DNA of 64,000 nt from Encephalitozoon hellem ATCC 50504 (taxonomy: Eukaryota > Microsporidia > Unikaryonidae): the NCBI RefSeq assembly GCF_000277815.2, contig NC_018471.1, positions 62,001 through 126,000 of the forward strand, in the 5' to 3' direction. Below, piece by piece: positions 16,301 to 25,872 of this stretch. Every line of letters begins with the position of its first letter. The stretch's first letter is position 1. The position numbers and the translations under genes were made by a program. The notes under the pieces are model-generated. The model had not been told where the DNA came from. It saw only the letters and a list, made by a program, of their open reading frames with translations, and did not search any database.

Positions 16301-19300
16301 TTAATTCTCCTCTGGCTCCTCTCTACTTTCACGCTCCTTCCAGAACCCCGAGAAGTGTCCAACTCTACAAACCCCATCATAAAATCTATGAGGTGTTCTT
16401 ATCTTCCATGCATACTCCAGCCTATCGTCATAAAAGGGCCTTGCAAAACTGTAGTTCCACATCTCAGGCGCATAGAAAACTCCTAAATCGGAACTCAGAA
16501 CAAATCCCATCTCACTCCATCCGCAATCATTCCTCCTCATCACGCTGATCTTGTTGCCTATCAGTATTGCTATCCCACTCACTATCTTGTATCTCTCAAA
16601 CAAAGTATCCACAACTGCTAAGTCATCTCCATTTATCACTACTCCCATAACATTGGCATCAGGAATAAACAATGAGGAATGGACCTCAGATAGTGATGAA
16701 AATTGGGGGATTAATCCAAAGCAGATGGGATTCTCCTCAATCACCAGCCCAAAGACTAATGTATGAGGATCTATCGTCTCTATAAACTCTTCGACCAGAT
16801 TCAACGGAATCCTTAGAACTTCTCCCATATCCACGCTATCATCCACAGACCCGTAAGATCCTCTCATTACCATCTCAGAAGTCCACCTTGACAGCTCTCC
16901 ACTTCTGACCATCTCATCTAACCTCGTGTATCTCTTTCTCCATCCTTCATTTCCCATGAAAGATATGTTCCCATGTCCCTTGAACGATTGCTTGCTTTTG
17001 ACCTCTACATCTATGACCCTTTCATCTCCTTCTCCCCCCTCGCTCACCTGGAACCCAAACACTATATCTCTTACCTCGTTTTGGGATAGGCTCGAGGGCT
17101 TTATCTCATGGATCCTACAGTACCTGTCAACTATGAGATCCTTCAATTGAATCTCTTTCTTTATCCATTCCTTATCGCTGACCTCAGGCCACACACTGTC
17201 AATCCCGAGATCCCTAACCCTTGCTTCGTCAACATCAATCCCATGCATCACCAAAAGAACCCTACAGAAGTTTGTGAATCGGCTTGTTTCTTTCCATCCT
17301 TCGTACAAATTAATGCTTCGGACACTCTTCTCCATCCTAACCTCCTTGATCCTTGCCACATTCGAAAACAGCGGTATCGACGAGCATGTCTTCATAGATA
17401 TAGACGGATGGTCTATAACAAAATTCTCCATTGCATTCACCATGCTCTCAGACACAACAACATCTCTTTTGTTAAGCTCCTCCCCCATCAAAAATATGTC
17501 CTTGGCTGCTAGTAACCTTATCTGCCTAATCTTCTTGCCCTCTCCATGGTAACTCTTAAAGTACAAATTCCCAGTATGCGGATCAAACACAAACAGCATC
17601 TTCTCTTTCCTGAGCAGTGCACTGGTGTCAACAAGGATCCCAGAGTTGAACAGGTCTCCACTGTCGTTAACAGTCTCAATATCCGAAGTATACAGTTGAA
17701 GTGCCTTCCTAAGCCTCTCTCGAAGCACATGGAGCATAGCATTTCCTGCTATAATCTTCTCCATGGAACTACTCAGCACAGCCTTCAGCTCTCCATTTAG
17801 ACTTCCGTAGCTACTCCATGTGTTATAACATAAATCAAGCACAACTACAAACCCATTCGGGACAGGATATCGAGTCTGCGGGTCCACAAGGCTTTCAGCA
17901 TACCTTGTCTTTGCATACTTATGAGGGTCCCTCTTATCATAGTCTCCCCATCGTAGCTGGACATCAATCCAAAGTCCATCACATTTTACTCCAGACCCAT
18001 CAACTTCTTCAGAAATAGATGCTGCAGAGTATACGTAGAAGTCTCCAGATAAAAGTATATCTGCACAGCTGCTTCCAAACCTGTAGCTCTTCTTCCCATG
18101 AACCTCCAGCCTCTTAACATCGCAATGCTTTTTGAAAACATCACACAAGTCCTTAACAATACTCTCGTATATCCTCTTCCACAAATGGTTCCGGAAAATC
18201 TGAATAAACGAAACCTTCAGCGTAGGCAGCTTGCCATGCATCAATATCCCCGTTTGATCCAGTTGGACTTGGTATCCAACATACACATTTCCTCTATTGA
18301 TAGTCGGCGACCACCACAGAATGAATCTTCTATTGGGAACCTGACTCAGCCCCATCCTCTGTGCGTTTGTCAACCTTTTGTTTCCTTCAACGCTCATATC
18401 TTCCCAGAACACCTTGCTGAAGCTTCTGAAATACGTCGCTCCAAACAATGTGTGACTCAATATCCCCTCAGCCCCTCCAAGACCTTTCAGACAATCCGCT
18501 CCATACCTATCCATGCTCCATAGCTTCCCATCATGCTTTGTGTCTGTAAACCAGAACCAGTCGGGCTTGCCCCAATGCCTCCTAAACATGCTTACCAACC
18601 TAAACCCACGGTCATAAAGTAGCCATTTGCTTCTCTGAAGAAGTGTACTCATTCGCGGAATTCCCTTCTCAGGCTCGATCTTTCCATTTCGACCATACTC
18701 CATCCATACCCTCTTCGACTCAGAAAGCTCGTAATCCCATCTGTCAATATAATCCATAATCACAGGCAATGGCACGTCCTTCTCCCCCGAAGGGTCATTC
18801 AGGTCTTCGAGAAAATCCTTTGCCCCTCCAACACTTAGCATCCCAAGTCCCCCCATCTCCTTTGGAGCATAAAACATAACAGGAGGAAACCTCACAGGCA
18901 TCTTCGAGTTGATCCCTTTCTTTACAATATTCTGGATCTGCCCTTCTGCCTTTCGAAGCCTTTCAACCAGCCCCTTCGTGTCATCAATGCATTCTCTGTA
19001 ATACCCCACAAATGCAAGAATCTGTGTGTTCCATCTTGTTGCCACCTTGAGAAAGGTTGCAGATCCACTGGTTTTCACAATGTGCGATATGTTGCTCTCA
19101 AACATCCCTATTCCCTCCTCATTCACAGCCAGGTTCGCATACATCCCATTATCTAACCTCCATGAGCCTCTTTCGTGGATTCTATCAGATGAGATAAGTA
19201 CATCAATCCCAGCCATCGAAAATCTGATGCGTGGAAATGAGTTGCATCCTCTGAATCTGATCCTTCCCAAGGACGGTAATAGCCTCGTTGCAACCTCCGC

Positions 19301-22264
19301 ATGTATACATCTTTCCAAAGCCTTATGCCTTCCCCTCTCTTCGTTTCCGAAGAACGGGGCATCCTCCTCATCATCAAGGCCTCCAGATAGATCGTCAAAG
19401 TAGTTCCTTTGCCCTTCCATGATCTTTTCCATCCCCGAGCTTCCAGCCCCATAGTCCTCAAGCAAGGCATCTTCTTCCTCTTTTCTCAGATTGAATAAAA
19501 TGTAAATATCATTCATGTGTCTAAAATACATCTTTATGCTGCTCCTTTCATCCATGAAGACATCCTCTCCTAGTACACACAAGTCAATGATAAACGAATA
19601 GAACTTGTATACAAATGCTGAAAGCTGGAATCCCTCGATAAACCCAATGTGGTTTGTATACGCCATGTCCTTATAAAACACCCGGCAGTTGTTCCTGCTG
19701 ATGATGTAATCCGCCAGAGTAGCATCCAGAACAAGCTTCAATAGTTTCGAAAGAAGATTGTTGTCCACAAGCCTCATAATCCTCTCATATCTTCCCTCAT
19801 AAAGTATGAATCGTTCAGTCTCACTAGGCTTGAACGAAGACACCTTTTCACAGAAGTCCATAAGTGCCTTTATGTCTATCTCATCTCCAGGCTTGATGAA
19901 TTCAGGAAACATGTTGAGTCTGTCAGACTCGTAGAACAAGTATGCACAGAGAAACGCATCCACAAGTCTTTCCATGTATGAGACATCATAACACTCAACA
20001 CCTCCATCCCCATACCTCCTCAGAACAACTCCAACTTCCTTGAATGACCTTTGTGTGAGAAGCGATTTCTTTATCCTGAAAATGGTGCTTGCAGAATCCT
20101 CTAAAGCTTTGTCAAAAAACTCAGACTCCTCCGGCGTTGCATTTTTCTTGAGCCTATCCACAGCGATACTTAAGAATCTTTCCTCGTTCCTCTCGGGAAA
20201 TGTTATCTTTCCTATCCCCTTGCTCCTGAAGTACTCCGCTGAGAACCTGTAAATAGCTACAGCCTCAGAAGGACTAAGAAATGGATGCCTTAGATACTCC
20301 ATCTGCTCCGCCATCCTCTCCTTCATGTAAAGTCTTGTAATCTTTCCAAGCTGCTTCTTCTCCTCTTTTTTGTTCTTTTTCTCCATGTTGGTGGCATTTC
20401 CAATGTACCACTCAGACTTCAGATCAATATACTTATCTATTATCCCCTGTAACTCAAAAAGCTGCTTCTGATGCTTGACACCCACCTCCTTTCCCATCGT
20501 CTCTAACTCAGATACAAACTTGTCTGAAAATGTAACCAGGCCTCGCGAGAACGATATGGATGCATTCCCCTCACTCCTCCTTATCACATCAACCGTAGAC
20601 CTAACCCTTTCCAAATCTACAGGTGTCCCATCAAAAGTCTCCTCCATACCTTTCTTTTCAAGTGACCTAGGCATATCCCTTTTTGCGCCTAGCTCCATAA
20701 TATGCTCATGCACAATATGGTAAGGCACATTTGCTTTCCAACATCTCCATGCCTCACCAAAGTGCTGGAGCAGTCTCCTTATCTGCCCGTGATGGAGAAT
20801 CGGCGAAACCTCTTCCATAATCTGTCTTTTCAGCGCAACATCGTATCCACTTTCACTTCTCTGCTTAGATAGAGGCTTTGGATTGTACTCTCTTCCCTCA
20901 GATATCCTTGTAACTAATCCAGAGATGTATCTTCCGAGCAGAGGAATGTGCCCTCTGAACATAAAGCACCACGTTCTCCATTGCTCTCCCCACACCTCAA
21001 TCCCTGCATAGTTAGAAAGCCTCTTCCATGACTTGCACTGCTTGATCTGTTTCATAAGCTTGTATTTATACCGATACATCCCAGTAATAACCCCAACATT
21101 ATTAAGTACATGGTCCACATTCCCCATCAGCTCGTAGCAATCTATATTTCCTTGCCTGAACAGAACATGGATATCTACAAGATGCTTGACAAACTTGAGC
21201 ATCTCCCTTGTTAAATGGTAGGACGTCCCAACCCTCGACTTCTTTCTCTCCTTTGTTGTCAGCTGCCTGATGGGCTTCAGATTGAAATTCCAATCGAGAA
21301 TAAGATAGCTGAGCTTTTTTCTTCTCAAGATCTCGCTAAGCATTCTGTGTCCCTGATACACCAACTGGAGCCCTGCCTCAACCCAATCTATCTCCGTCCT
21401 CTGGAAGTATCTTGTATTCTTTAACTCTTTAAGAATACGCGATGGTGGACTCCTCCTTCCCCTCTTCTCTATGTTCCTTGTGTAGTTTCTAAGGAGATTC
21501 CTAACCCTGGGCCCGTCTAGCCGCTCCTGAAAGCAGTGTCCCTTTAGCAATGGAATATCCACAGGGTGTTTTTCCCTTAGCTTTGCCTTATTCTCCTTAG
21601 CCTCTCCACCAAGGAAGCCTCTAAGCCCCAGATAAGCCCTCTCTAAAACCTGTATCCTTGTGCTCTTGTTGTAGAGATAGGGATAGGCTATTCTTTCACA
21701 CCCCGCCTCTCTCTCCATCACACACACTCCAGAGCTACTTTCTACGACATAGGGCCCATCCTCAAGCTGCATCCCTACATGCCTACTTATCAAGAATGCC
21801 TTGCAGTTGAACATATATCTCTCCTCCATATCCTCAAAAACACTCGGACATTCCTCCTTCTTTTCATCTTTAATGGCAGCCGGAATAGGAAGCCCCATTA
21901 TGCTCCCATAGTCCACCACAGGATCATCGTCGTCAAACACAGGATACCTTAGGATACGCACAAATCCTCTCCTCTTCGCCTCCTCAGAAAACCTTTTGCT
22001 TGCATAGCTCCATCTAGCTCTGTGCCTCTCCACATCCACCCTTCTCTTCTCAGTCACAAAAGTAATCAGCCCAGAAACATGGTATAGGACATCCACATAT
22101 CTGACAGACTCCCACGGCATGGGCATCGACTTCATGAGGTTGTGGAGGGCATACGGCATATACCTCATTGCACCCATAAAAGAAGGATGCATGTCTCTTG
22201 AAACCTTTATTATTCTTCTGAGATGTTCTGGCGGCATCCTCTCCTTCCTAACGCTAGGCGGCAT
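16301..22264 (-). CDS. PRP8: Spliceosome core protein PRP8
   Basis: PRP8 is the U5 snRNP scaffold that cradles the splicing active site. The N-terminus has the family block MPPEHLRRII, then MRYMPYALHNLM and PMPWESVRYVDVLYHVSG. The central reverse-transcriptase-like and endonuclease-like regions follow, then an RNase H-like region around 1450-1700. The Jab1/MPN-like domain ends at WNYSFARPF and RFYDGVCRVGHFSGF, the usual C-terminal signature. It has 1987 residues against about 2300-2400 in human and yeast. The proline-rich N-terminal leader is missing and loops are shortened. It diverges from an orphan gene across 89 bases. Confidence 0.97.
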   Translation of the reverse strand: MPPSVRKERMPPEHLRRIIKVSRDMHPSFMGAMRYMPYALHNLMKSMPMPWESVRYVDVLYHVSGLITFVTEKRRVDVERHRARWSYASKRFSEEAKRRGFVRILRYPVFDDDDPVVDYGSIMGLPIPAAIKDEKKEECPSVFEDMEERYMFNCKAFLISRHVGMQLEDGPYVVESSSGVCVMEREAGCERIAYPYLYNKSTRIQVLERAYLGLRGFLGGEAKENKAKLREKHPVDIPLLKGHCFQERLDGPRVRNLLRNYTRNIEKRGRRSPPSRILKELKNTRYFQRTEIDWVEAGLQLVYQGHRMLSEILRRKKLSYLILDWNFNLKPIRQLTTKERKKSRVGTSYHLTREMLKFVKHLVDIHVLFRQGNIDCYELMGNVDHVLNNVGVITGMYRYKYKLMKQIKQCKSWKRLSNYAGIEVWGEQWRTWCFMFRGHIPLLGRYISGLVTRISEGREYNPKPLSKQRSESGYDVALKRQIMEEVSPILHHGQIRRLLQHFGEAWRCWKANVPYHIVHEHIMELGAKRDMPRSLEKKGMEETFDGTPVDLERVRSTVDVIRRSEGNASISFSRGLVTFSDKFVSELETMGKEVGVKHQKQLFELQGIIDKYIDLKSEWYIGNATNMEKKNKKEEKKQLGKITRLYMKERMAEQMEYLRHPFLSPSEAVAIYRFSAEYFRSKGIGKITFPERNEERFLSIAVDRLKKNATPEESEFFDKALEDSASTIFRIKKSLLTQRSFKEVGVVLRRYGDGGVECYDVSYMERLVDAFLCAYLFYESDRLNMFPEFIKPGDEIDIKALMDFCEKVSSFKPSETERFILYEGRYERIMRLVDNNLLSKLLKLVLDATLADYIISRNNCRVFYKDMAYTNHIGFIEGFQLSAFVYKFYSFIIDLCVLGEDVFMDERSSIKMYFRHMNDIYILFNLRKEEEDALLEDYGAGSSGMEKIMEGQRNYFDDLSGGLDDEEDAPFFGNEERGRHKALERCIHAEVATRLLPSLGRIRFRGCNSFPRIRFSMAGIDVLISSDRIHERGSWRLDNGMYANLAVNEEGIGMFESNISHIVKTSGSATFLKVATRWNTQILAFVGYYRECIDDTKGLVERLRKAEGQIQNIVKKGINSKMPVRFPPVMFYAPKEMGGLGMLSVGGAKDFLEDLNDPSGEKDVPLPVIMDYIDRWDYELSESKRVWMEYGRNGKIEPEKGIPRMSTLLQRSKWLLYDRGFRLVSMFRRHWGKPDWFWFTDTKHDGKLWSMDRYGADCLKGLGGAEGILSHTLFGATYFRSFSKVFWEDMSVEGNKRLTNAQRMGLSQVPNRRFILWWSPTINRGNVYVGYQVQLDQTGILMHGKLPTLKVSFIQIFRNHLWKRIYESIVKDLCDVFKKHCDVKRLEVHGKKSYRFGSSCADILLSGDFYVYSAASISEEVDGSGVKCDGLWIDVQLRWGDYDKRDPHKYAKTRYAESLVDPQTRYPVPNGFVVVLDLCYNTWSSYGSLNGELKAVLSSSMEKIIAGNAMLHVLRERLRKALQLYTSDIETVNDSGDLFNSGILVDTSALLRKEKMLFVFDPHTGNLYFKSYHGEGKKIRQIRLLAAKDIFLMGEELNKRDVVVSESMVNAMENFVIDHPSISMKTCSSIPLFSNVARIKEVRMEKSVRSINLYEGWKETSRFTNFCRVLLVMHGIDVDEARVRDLGIDSVWPEVSDKEWIKKEIQLKDLIVDRYCRIHEIKPSSLSQNEVRDIVFGFQVSEGGEGDERVIDVEVKSKQSFKGHGNISFMGNEGWRKRYTRLDEMVRSGELSRWTSEMVMRGSYGSVDDSVDMGEVLRIPLNLVEEFIETIDPHTLVFGLVIEENPICFGLIPQFSSLSEVHSSLFIPDANVMGVVINGDDLAVVDTLFERYKIVSGIAILIGNKISVMRRNDCGWSEMGFVLSSDLGVFYAPEMWNYSFARPFYDDRLEYAWKIRTPHRFYDGVCRVGHFSGFWKERESREEPEEN

Positions 22265-22353
22265 GGTGGGGCAAATCTCTCATGGCCAAATACTCTTTTC
22301 CAAAAGGTCTCCAGATTTTGAATTAAGATCTTGGCTTCCCTCAGAGAAAAGGT

Positions 22354-23397
22354 ATGAAAACCAGAACACAGTCAACATCGACAGAGAAGCTTGTTGTCTC
22401 CAAAGCAATAGACATGTACGGTTCCTCTGACGAGGCTTCTGTAACAAGGTATATCACAGCAATGTATGGATACATTCACCCAAACAGATGGAAGGAGATC
22501 TACCAGGAGGTGCTTGAAACATACAAAGAGTGTGGATATTCATCTCCTGTTGATTTCTGTGAGGATCTGAGGTTTGGCGTTGCAAGAAAGCTTTATGCGG
22601 AAAAGATGGCGTTGAGGAATAGGCTTCTGGAGGGAGAGGATGTGGAGTGTCCAGACCAGCATGCAGGCCATAACTGGAACATTGGGTGCATTGAGAAGAT
22701 AGATGAGATTTCCAAGACGACTGAAGACGCTCTAGATAACAGGCAGCTGTATCCCTCTGCTGACTCACGAATCATAAGGCAGCACATAGAGGCCATGAGC
22801 AAATGGCAAAATCGAGCTCGGGAAAGCCAGAATGGTGCCAGCAGGATGATGGAGTCCAAGAAGAGGTATCACATTGCAGTGGATAAGGAAAAAAGAAGGT
22901 TTTACAGCAGAATGACGGACGAGGAAAAGGAGCTCGACGACTTCCTAGACAAAGTAGAGGAAGAGCATTACAACACAGGACAGAGCGGGATCGGTCCAAA
23001 CAGGCTGAGGGGAAAGTATCCTGCTCTGAAGGCCTCCTTGGCGGACAATGCTTTCACAGGATGTAGAGACGCAGGCAGGATAGGCACACCCCTGGAAAGC
23101 CAATACGGAGCAACAGTTAGCAGAATTGCAGGAAACATGATGCATGAGGGCAATGGAGAGACATGGAGGAGAGACCTCAGGATCATCGTCCAATACCACA
23201 TGAAAAGAACAGGAATGATCAATGAGCTAGAAAAGGTAAATACGCTCATAGATAGCAGTAGCATGACACACATACTGATGAACGTCTTGATGCTCCTCCA
23301 GGAAATGATTGATAGGCCAAGGAATGAGGAGTTGGTGCCAGAGTACATATCCTTTAAGAAAGATCTCCTCATGTTTGGCAACTACTATAGAAAATGA
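22354..23397 (+). CDS. Orphan helical protein, 347 residues
   Basis: This is a soluble, mixed-charge protein with no membrane span, signal peptide or recognised domain. The central part (about residues 150-230) is strongly charged and probably coiled or extended, with many Lys, Arg and Glu (KKRYHIAVDKEKRRFYSRM). A cysteine and histidine patch near 105-120 (CPDQHAGHNWNIGC) is the only motif-like feature and could bind metal, but the spacing fits no zinc finger I know. It diverges from PRP8 and is convergent with eIF6. Coding status is secure from length and composition. Confidence 0.75.
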   Translation: MKTRTQSTSTEKLVVSKAIDMYGSSDEASVTRYITAMYGYIHPNRWKEIYQEVLETYKECGYSSPVDFCEDLRFGVARKLYAEKMALRNRLLEGEDVECPDQHAGHNWNIGCIEKIDEISKTTEDALDNRQLYPSADSRIIRQHIEAMSKWQNRARESQNGASRMMESKKRYHIAVDKEKRRFYSRMTDEEKELDDFLDKVEEEHYNTGQSGIGPNRLRGKYPALKASLADNAFTGCRDAGRIGTPLESQYGATVSRIAGNMMHEGNGETWRRDLRIIVQYHMKRTGMINELEKVNTLIDSSSMTHILMNVLMLLQEMIDRPRNEELVPEYISFKKDLLMFGNYYRK

Positions 23398-23468
23398 ATG
23401 GATTGTATTCTAGACAGGCTAGCTCCGGCAGATTAAAAATCCCTAAAAGCATAACTTTTTATTCAAGA

Positions 23469-24194
23469 TCATCTGACGATGGTGTCCACTATGGCTCTTC
23501 GCCGAGCTTCCAGATCTTGATCTCCACTGAGGTCAAACACACTTTCGATCACCGTCATCTCCACATTGGTAGTCTTCGCACCGGCAATGCACATCCAATC
23601 ATTCGCAACAACACCACCCCCAATGCACGAGCTCCCTCCATTGACCGTCCCTGCAATCACGTTCACCTCAAGAAGCTCACTAAGCTCCTTTTGGCACTCC
23701 TGGCTGGTGAAGGGATGGACTAGCATCCCTTGGTTGTTCAATGCTCCAAAGGTTCCAACAAGTGGCTCATGCCCTATGTTATGCCTGTATACAGGAACCT
23801 GCAGGACATCTTTGATGAGATCCTCAGACTCCCCATCGAGGTCTGCATGTATAATTGCAACATGGTCATTGCAAAGAATCACATTTCCTAAAGCATTAAG
23901 TCTCTCTTCAATTCGCCTTACCACGACATTCTCCGGCAAGGTGTTTCTTATATGCATGATCTCTTGGTCTGTTATCGTGTGTGGAACAAGCAGTCCGTGC
24001 TTGTTTCCTCTGCACTGCGACCCGACGCTCCGGATGCTGTTAATGGTTGTCTCAACAATTGGAATCGAAACGTTCTCCTGGAGGAACTTGAGCATGTTGT
24101 TCGACTGGCTCCTTCCAACAACACAGTATGTGTTCGTGAGTGCCATGTATGCACCTATCTCAGAGCTGCCTTCGAAGTCTATTCTGTACGACAT
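23469..24194 (-). CDS. TIF6: Translation initiation factor 6 (eIF6/Tif6)
   Basis: This anti-association factor binds the 60S subunit and is needed for its biogenesis. The five-fold pentein repeat is visible as recurring blocks ending in GG, VPH or HP motifs: NTYCVVGRSQSNN, GNKHGLLVPHT, LNNQGMLVHPFTS, NGGSSCIGGGVVANDW. Length is 241 residues. An upstream ATG would add seven residues. The downstream one matches the family start, is immediately preceded by CCC and has AAAAATT just before that, so I use it. Confidence 0.97.
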   Translation of the reverse strand: MSYRIDFEGSSEIGAYMALTNTYCVVGRSQSNNMLKFLQENVSIPIVETTINSIRSVGSQCRGNKHGLLVPHTITDQEIMHIRNTLPENVVVRRIEERLNALGNVILCNDHVAIIHADLDGESEDLIKDVLQVPVYRHNIGHEPLVGTFGALNNQGMLVHPFTSQECQKELSELLEVNVIAGTVNGGSSCIGGGVVANDWMCIAGAKTTNVEMTVIESVFDLSGDQDLEARRRAIVDTIVR

Positions 24195-24214
24195 GGGCCT
24201 GTGAGAATTTTTCA
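24195..24214 (-). promoter_or_regulatory. AAAAATT plus CCC start signal of TIF6
   Basis: On the minus strand AAAAATT is followed by CCC directly abutting the ATG. It selects the second of two candidate start codons. Confidence 0.55.
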
Positions 24215-24277
24215 TTTTCCGCAGAAGGAGAGCTACTCATCCAGATATCATCCCGTTCGCAGGACTTCCCTGCCCCC

Positions 24278-24523
24278 TCATCCCTCAGATATGCTTTTGA
24301 TGTTGTTGCATCTGATGGAAACCTCTCCAACCTCCATACTTGCTTCTCCATCCTTCTCAATGCATTTGTCAAGAAGTATATTGAAATAGTTGTCTGACAT
24401 GACAAGAACGCCTTCGTAGGACTGCCCCCACTTCAGGGAAACAACAACGCTCTTGCCCTTCATCCTCTGGAGGAACTGCTTTGGATTCTCCTTTGGAGGC
24501 TTCTCGGTGCAGGCCTCGTCCAT
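24278..24523 (-). CDS. SMF: Small nuclear ribonucleoprotein Sm-F
   Basis: This is an Sm-fold protein of the heptameric ring on spliceosomal snRNAs. It shows NPKQFLQRMKGK, the Sm1 strand pattern VVVSLKWGQSYEGVLVMSDNYFN and the Sm2 motif GEVSIRCNNIKSI, which fit Sm-F best (the NPKxFL lead-in and the LKWG residues). The chosen start gives 81 residues and the usual short lead before NPK, with CCC eight bases upstream. An ATG 78 bases further up would add 26 residues and leave only about 20 bases to the p24 gene. Together with PRP8 it shows that splicing machinery persists. Confidence 0.88.
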   Translation of the reverse strand: MDEACTEKPPKENPKQFLQRMKGKSVVVSLKWGQSYEGVLVMSDNYFNILLDKCIEKDGEASMEVGEVSIRCNNIKSISEG

Positions 24524-24622
24524 CTTGCAGGGTGCATCGAGGATTCGAATAAACATCCGGGACAAAGTCTTGCTAAGTTCATTTGTTAGACAGCTTTCCA
24601 TAGAACATTTAATTGAGAAGCG

Positions 24623-25192
24623 TTAGATTCGGGATCCCTTCTTCGGTGCAAACATGGCCTTTGTTGTATGCAGCTTGGCAAGCCCTATAATGACATACAT
24701 GATCGGAATTGCAAACATGATGTATAGCCCATTCCGGATCCTCTTGGCCTCAGCAATGTTGTTTTCCTGAATTGTTTTCAACCGTGTGTTCGTTCTGTAC
24801 AGGGACATAAGCTTCGCTTCCAGGTCGAGAAACAGATTCTTGATCGCCAGATTGTCATTGTCAACATCTCCAGACGACATGACATCCGTGTAAATGCTTA
24901 TCGAGGCCTTCTCGGCTCCATCATTGTAGACCTCGATCTTGTAGGCCCCTGGCGTTGTGTATCTTGAGTCAACGCTCTCCACAAGCTCCTCTCCAACCTC
25001 GCTGTCCTCGTCCATCTCTCCAGGTTTGACTATCTTGTAGTACACAGGCATCTCGGAGTATTGATTCAGCTGGATGGTGAGCTCCACATCCTTACTGTCA
25101 AGAACAGCCCAGTATATCTCTTTGGCTCCTGGCCTCAATATCTTTTGAATCCTCGAGCACATTGCAAGCGAAATAACACAAAGGAATAGCAT
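24623..25192 (-). CDS. p24/EMP24-family cargo receptor
   Basis: This is a type I membrane protein of COPI/COPII vesicles. An N-terminal signal peptide (MLFLCVISLAM) leads into a GOLD-domain-like lumenal part. A coiled region around residues 125-150 (LDLEAKLMSLYRTNTRLKTIQENN) is followed by one transmembrane span (YIMFAIPIMYVIIGLA). The cytosolic tail is short and basic (KLHTTKAMFAPKKGSRI). Length 189 is within the p24 range. The subfamily (alpha, beta, gamma or delta) cannot be set by eye. The GOLD domain lacks the usual cysteine pair: only one cysteine is visible, near the signal peptide. Confidence 0.82.
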   Translation of the reverse strand: MLFLCVISLAMCSRIQKILRPGAKEIYWAVLDSKDVELTIQLNQYSEMPVYYKIVKPGEMDEDSEVGEELVESVDSRYTTPGAYKIEVYNDGAEKASISIYTDVMSSGDVDNDNLAIKNLFLDLEAKLMSLYRTNTRLKTIQENNIAEAKRIRNGLYIMFAIPIMYVIIGLAKLHTTKAMFAPKKGSRI

Positions 25193-25258
25193 GGGTTAGC
25201 CTCTAAATCTTCCTTTTGTTTAAATTGTTATTCCTAGTTGACTAAAACAAAACACCCC

Positions 25259-25813
25259 ATGGGATCAGGTGCAAGCACAATCCCTAGCAATCTAGAGGAA
25301 GATGCCAGGCAGTTCTCTCACTTCCCCTCAAAAGATATTCAAGAATGGTCTTCCTCGTTCAAGTCAGAGTATCCAGATGGCTGCATGACACCGGACGATC
25401 TGGAAACAATCTTCAGGAACTTCTTCCCCTTTGGCTCGCCCACAAACTTCTCAAGAAGGCTTTTCGAAACAATCAACATAAGCCAGACTGCAGCTATTGA
25501 CTTCCACGAGCTGTTGATAGCATACAGCATCTTGGTCAAGGGAAGCGACCATGAGAAGTTGCGCTGGATATTCAGATTCTATGACAAGGACAATGATGGC
25601 GTTGTCTCAAAAAAGGAGATGGCAGAAGTCATCCAGTATCTTGCAGATATGACATCGCACACCCTTGACGTCTCCATAGACTCAGAGGGAATAGTCGATG
25701 AGATATTTGCCTCCATCGACGCCACAAAGAGCTTCCTTACCTTTGAGGACTTCAAGACACTCTCCGTGAGGAACGAAAAACTATTTAAAATGCTAGTTCC
25801 ATTCTCTAGTTAA
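25259..25813 (+). CDS. FRQ1: Frequenin/NCS-1-like EF-hand protein, N-myristoylation signal
   Basis: This member of the neuronal calcium sensor family may activate phosphatidylinositol 4-kinase as Frq1 does. It begins MGSGAS, a consensus N-myristoylation site. Family-typical segments are FFPFGSPTNF, HEKLRWIFRFYDKDNDGVVSKKEM and FLTFEDFKTL. Only the third EF-hand loop (109-120, DKDNDGVVSKKE) has a full set of calcium ligands. The second and fourth loops lack the acidic residues that bind calcium in yeast and animal homologues, and the first is degenerate as usual. The longer frame starts with TTG; this ATG follows CCCC directly. Confidence 0.85.
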   Translation: MGSGASTIPSNLEEDARQFSHFPSKDIQEWSSSFKSEYPDGCMTPDDLETIFRNFFPFGSPTNFSRRLFETINISQTAAIDFHELLIAYSILVKGSDHEKLRWIFRFYDKDNDGVVSKKEMAEVIQYLADMTSHTLDVSIDSEGIVDEIFASIDATKSFLTFEDFKTLSVRNEKLFKMLVPFSS

Positions 25814-25872
25814 CAAAGTAAGTAATAAATAATCACTAAAATACTATACCAGTGCAATGTGCTTTAATGTAA

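Noticed and set aside
23566..24204. 212-codon frame antisense to eIF6
   Set aside because: eIF6 is unambiguous. The antisense product is Ser and Thr rich without any motif.
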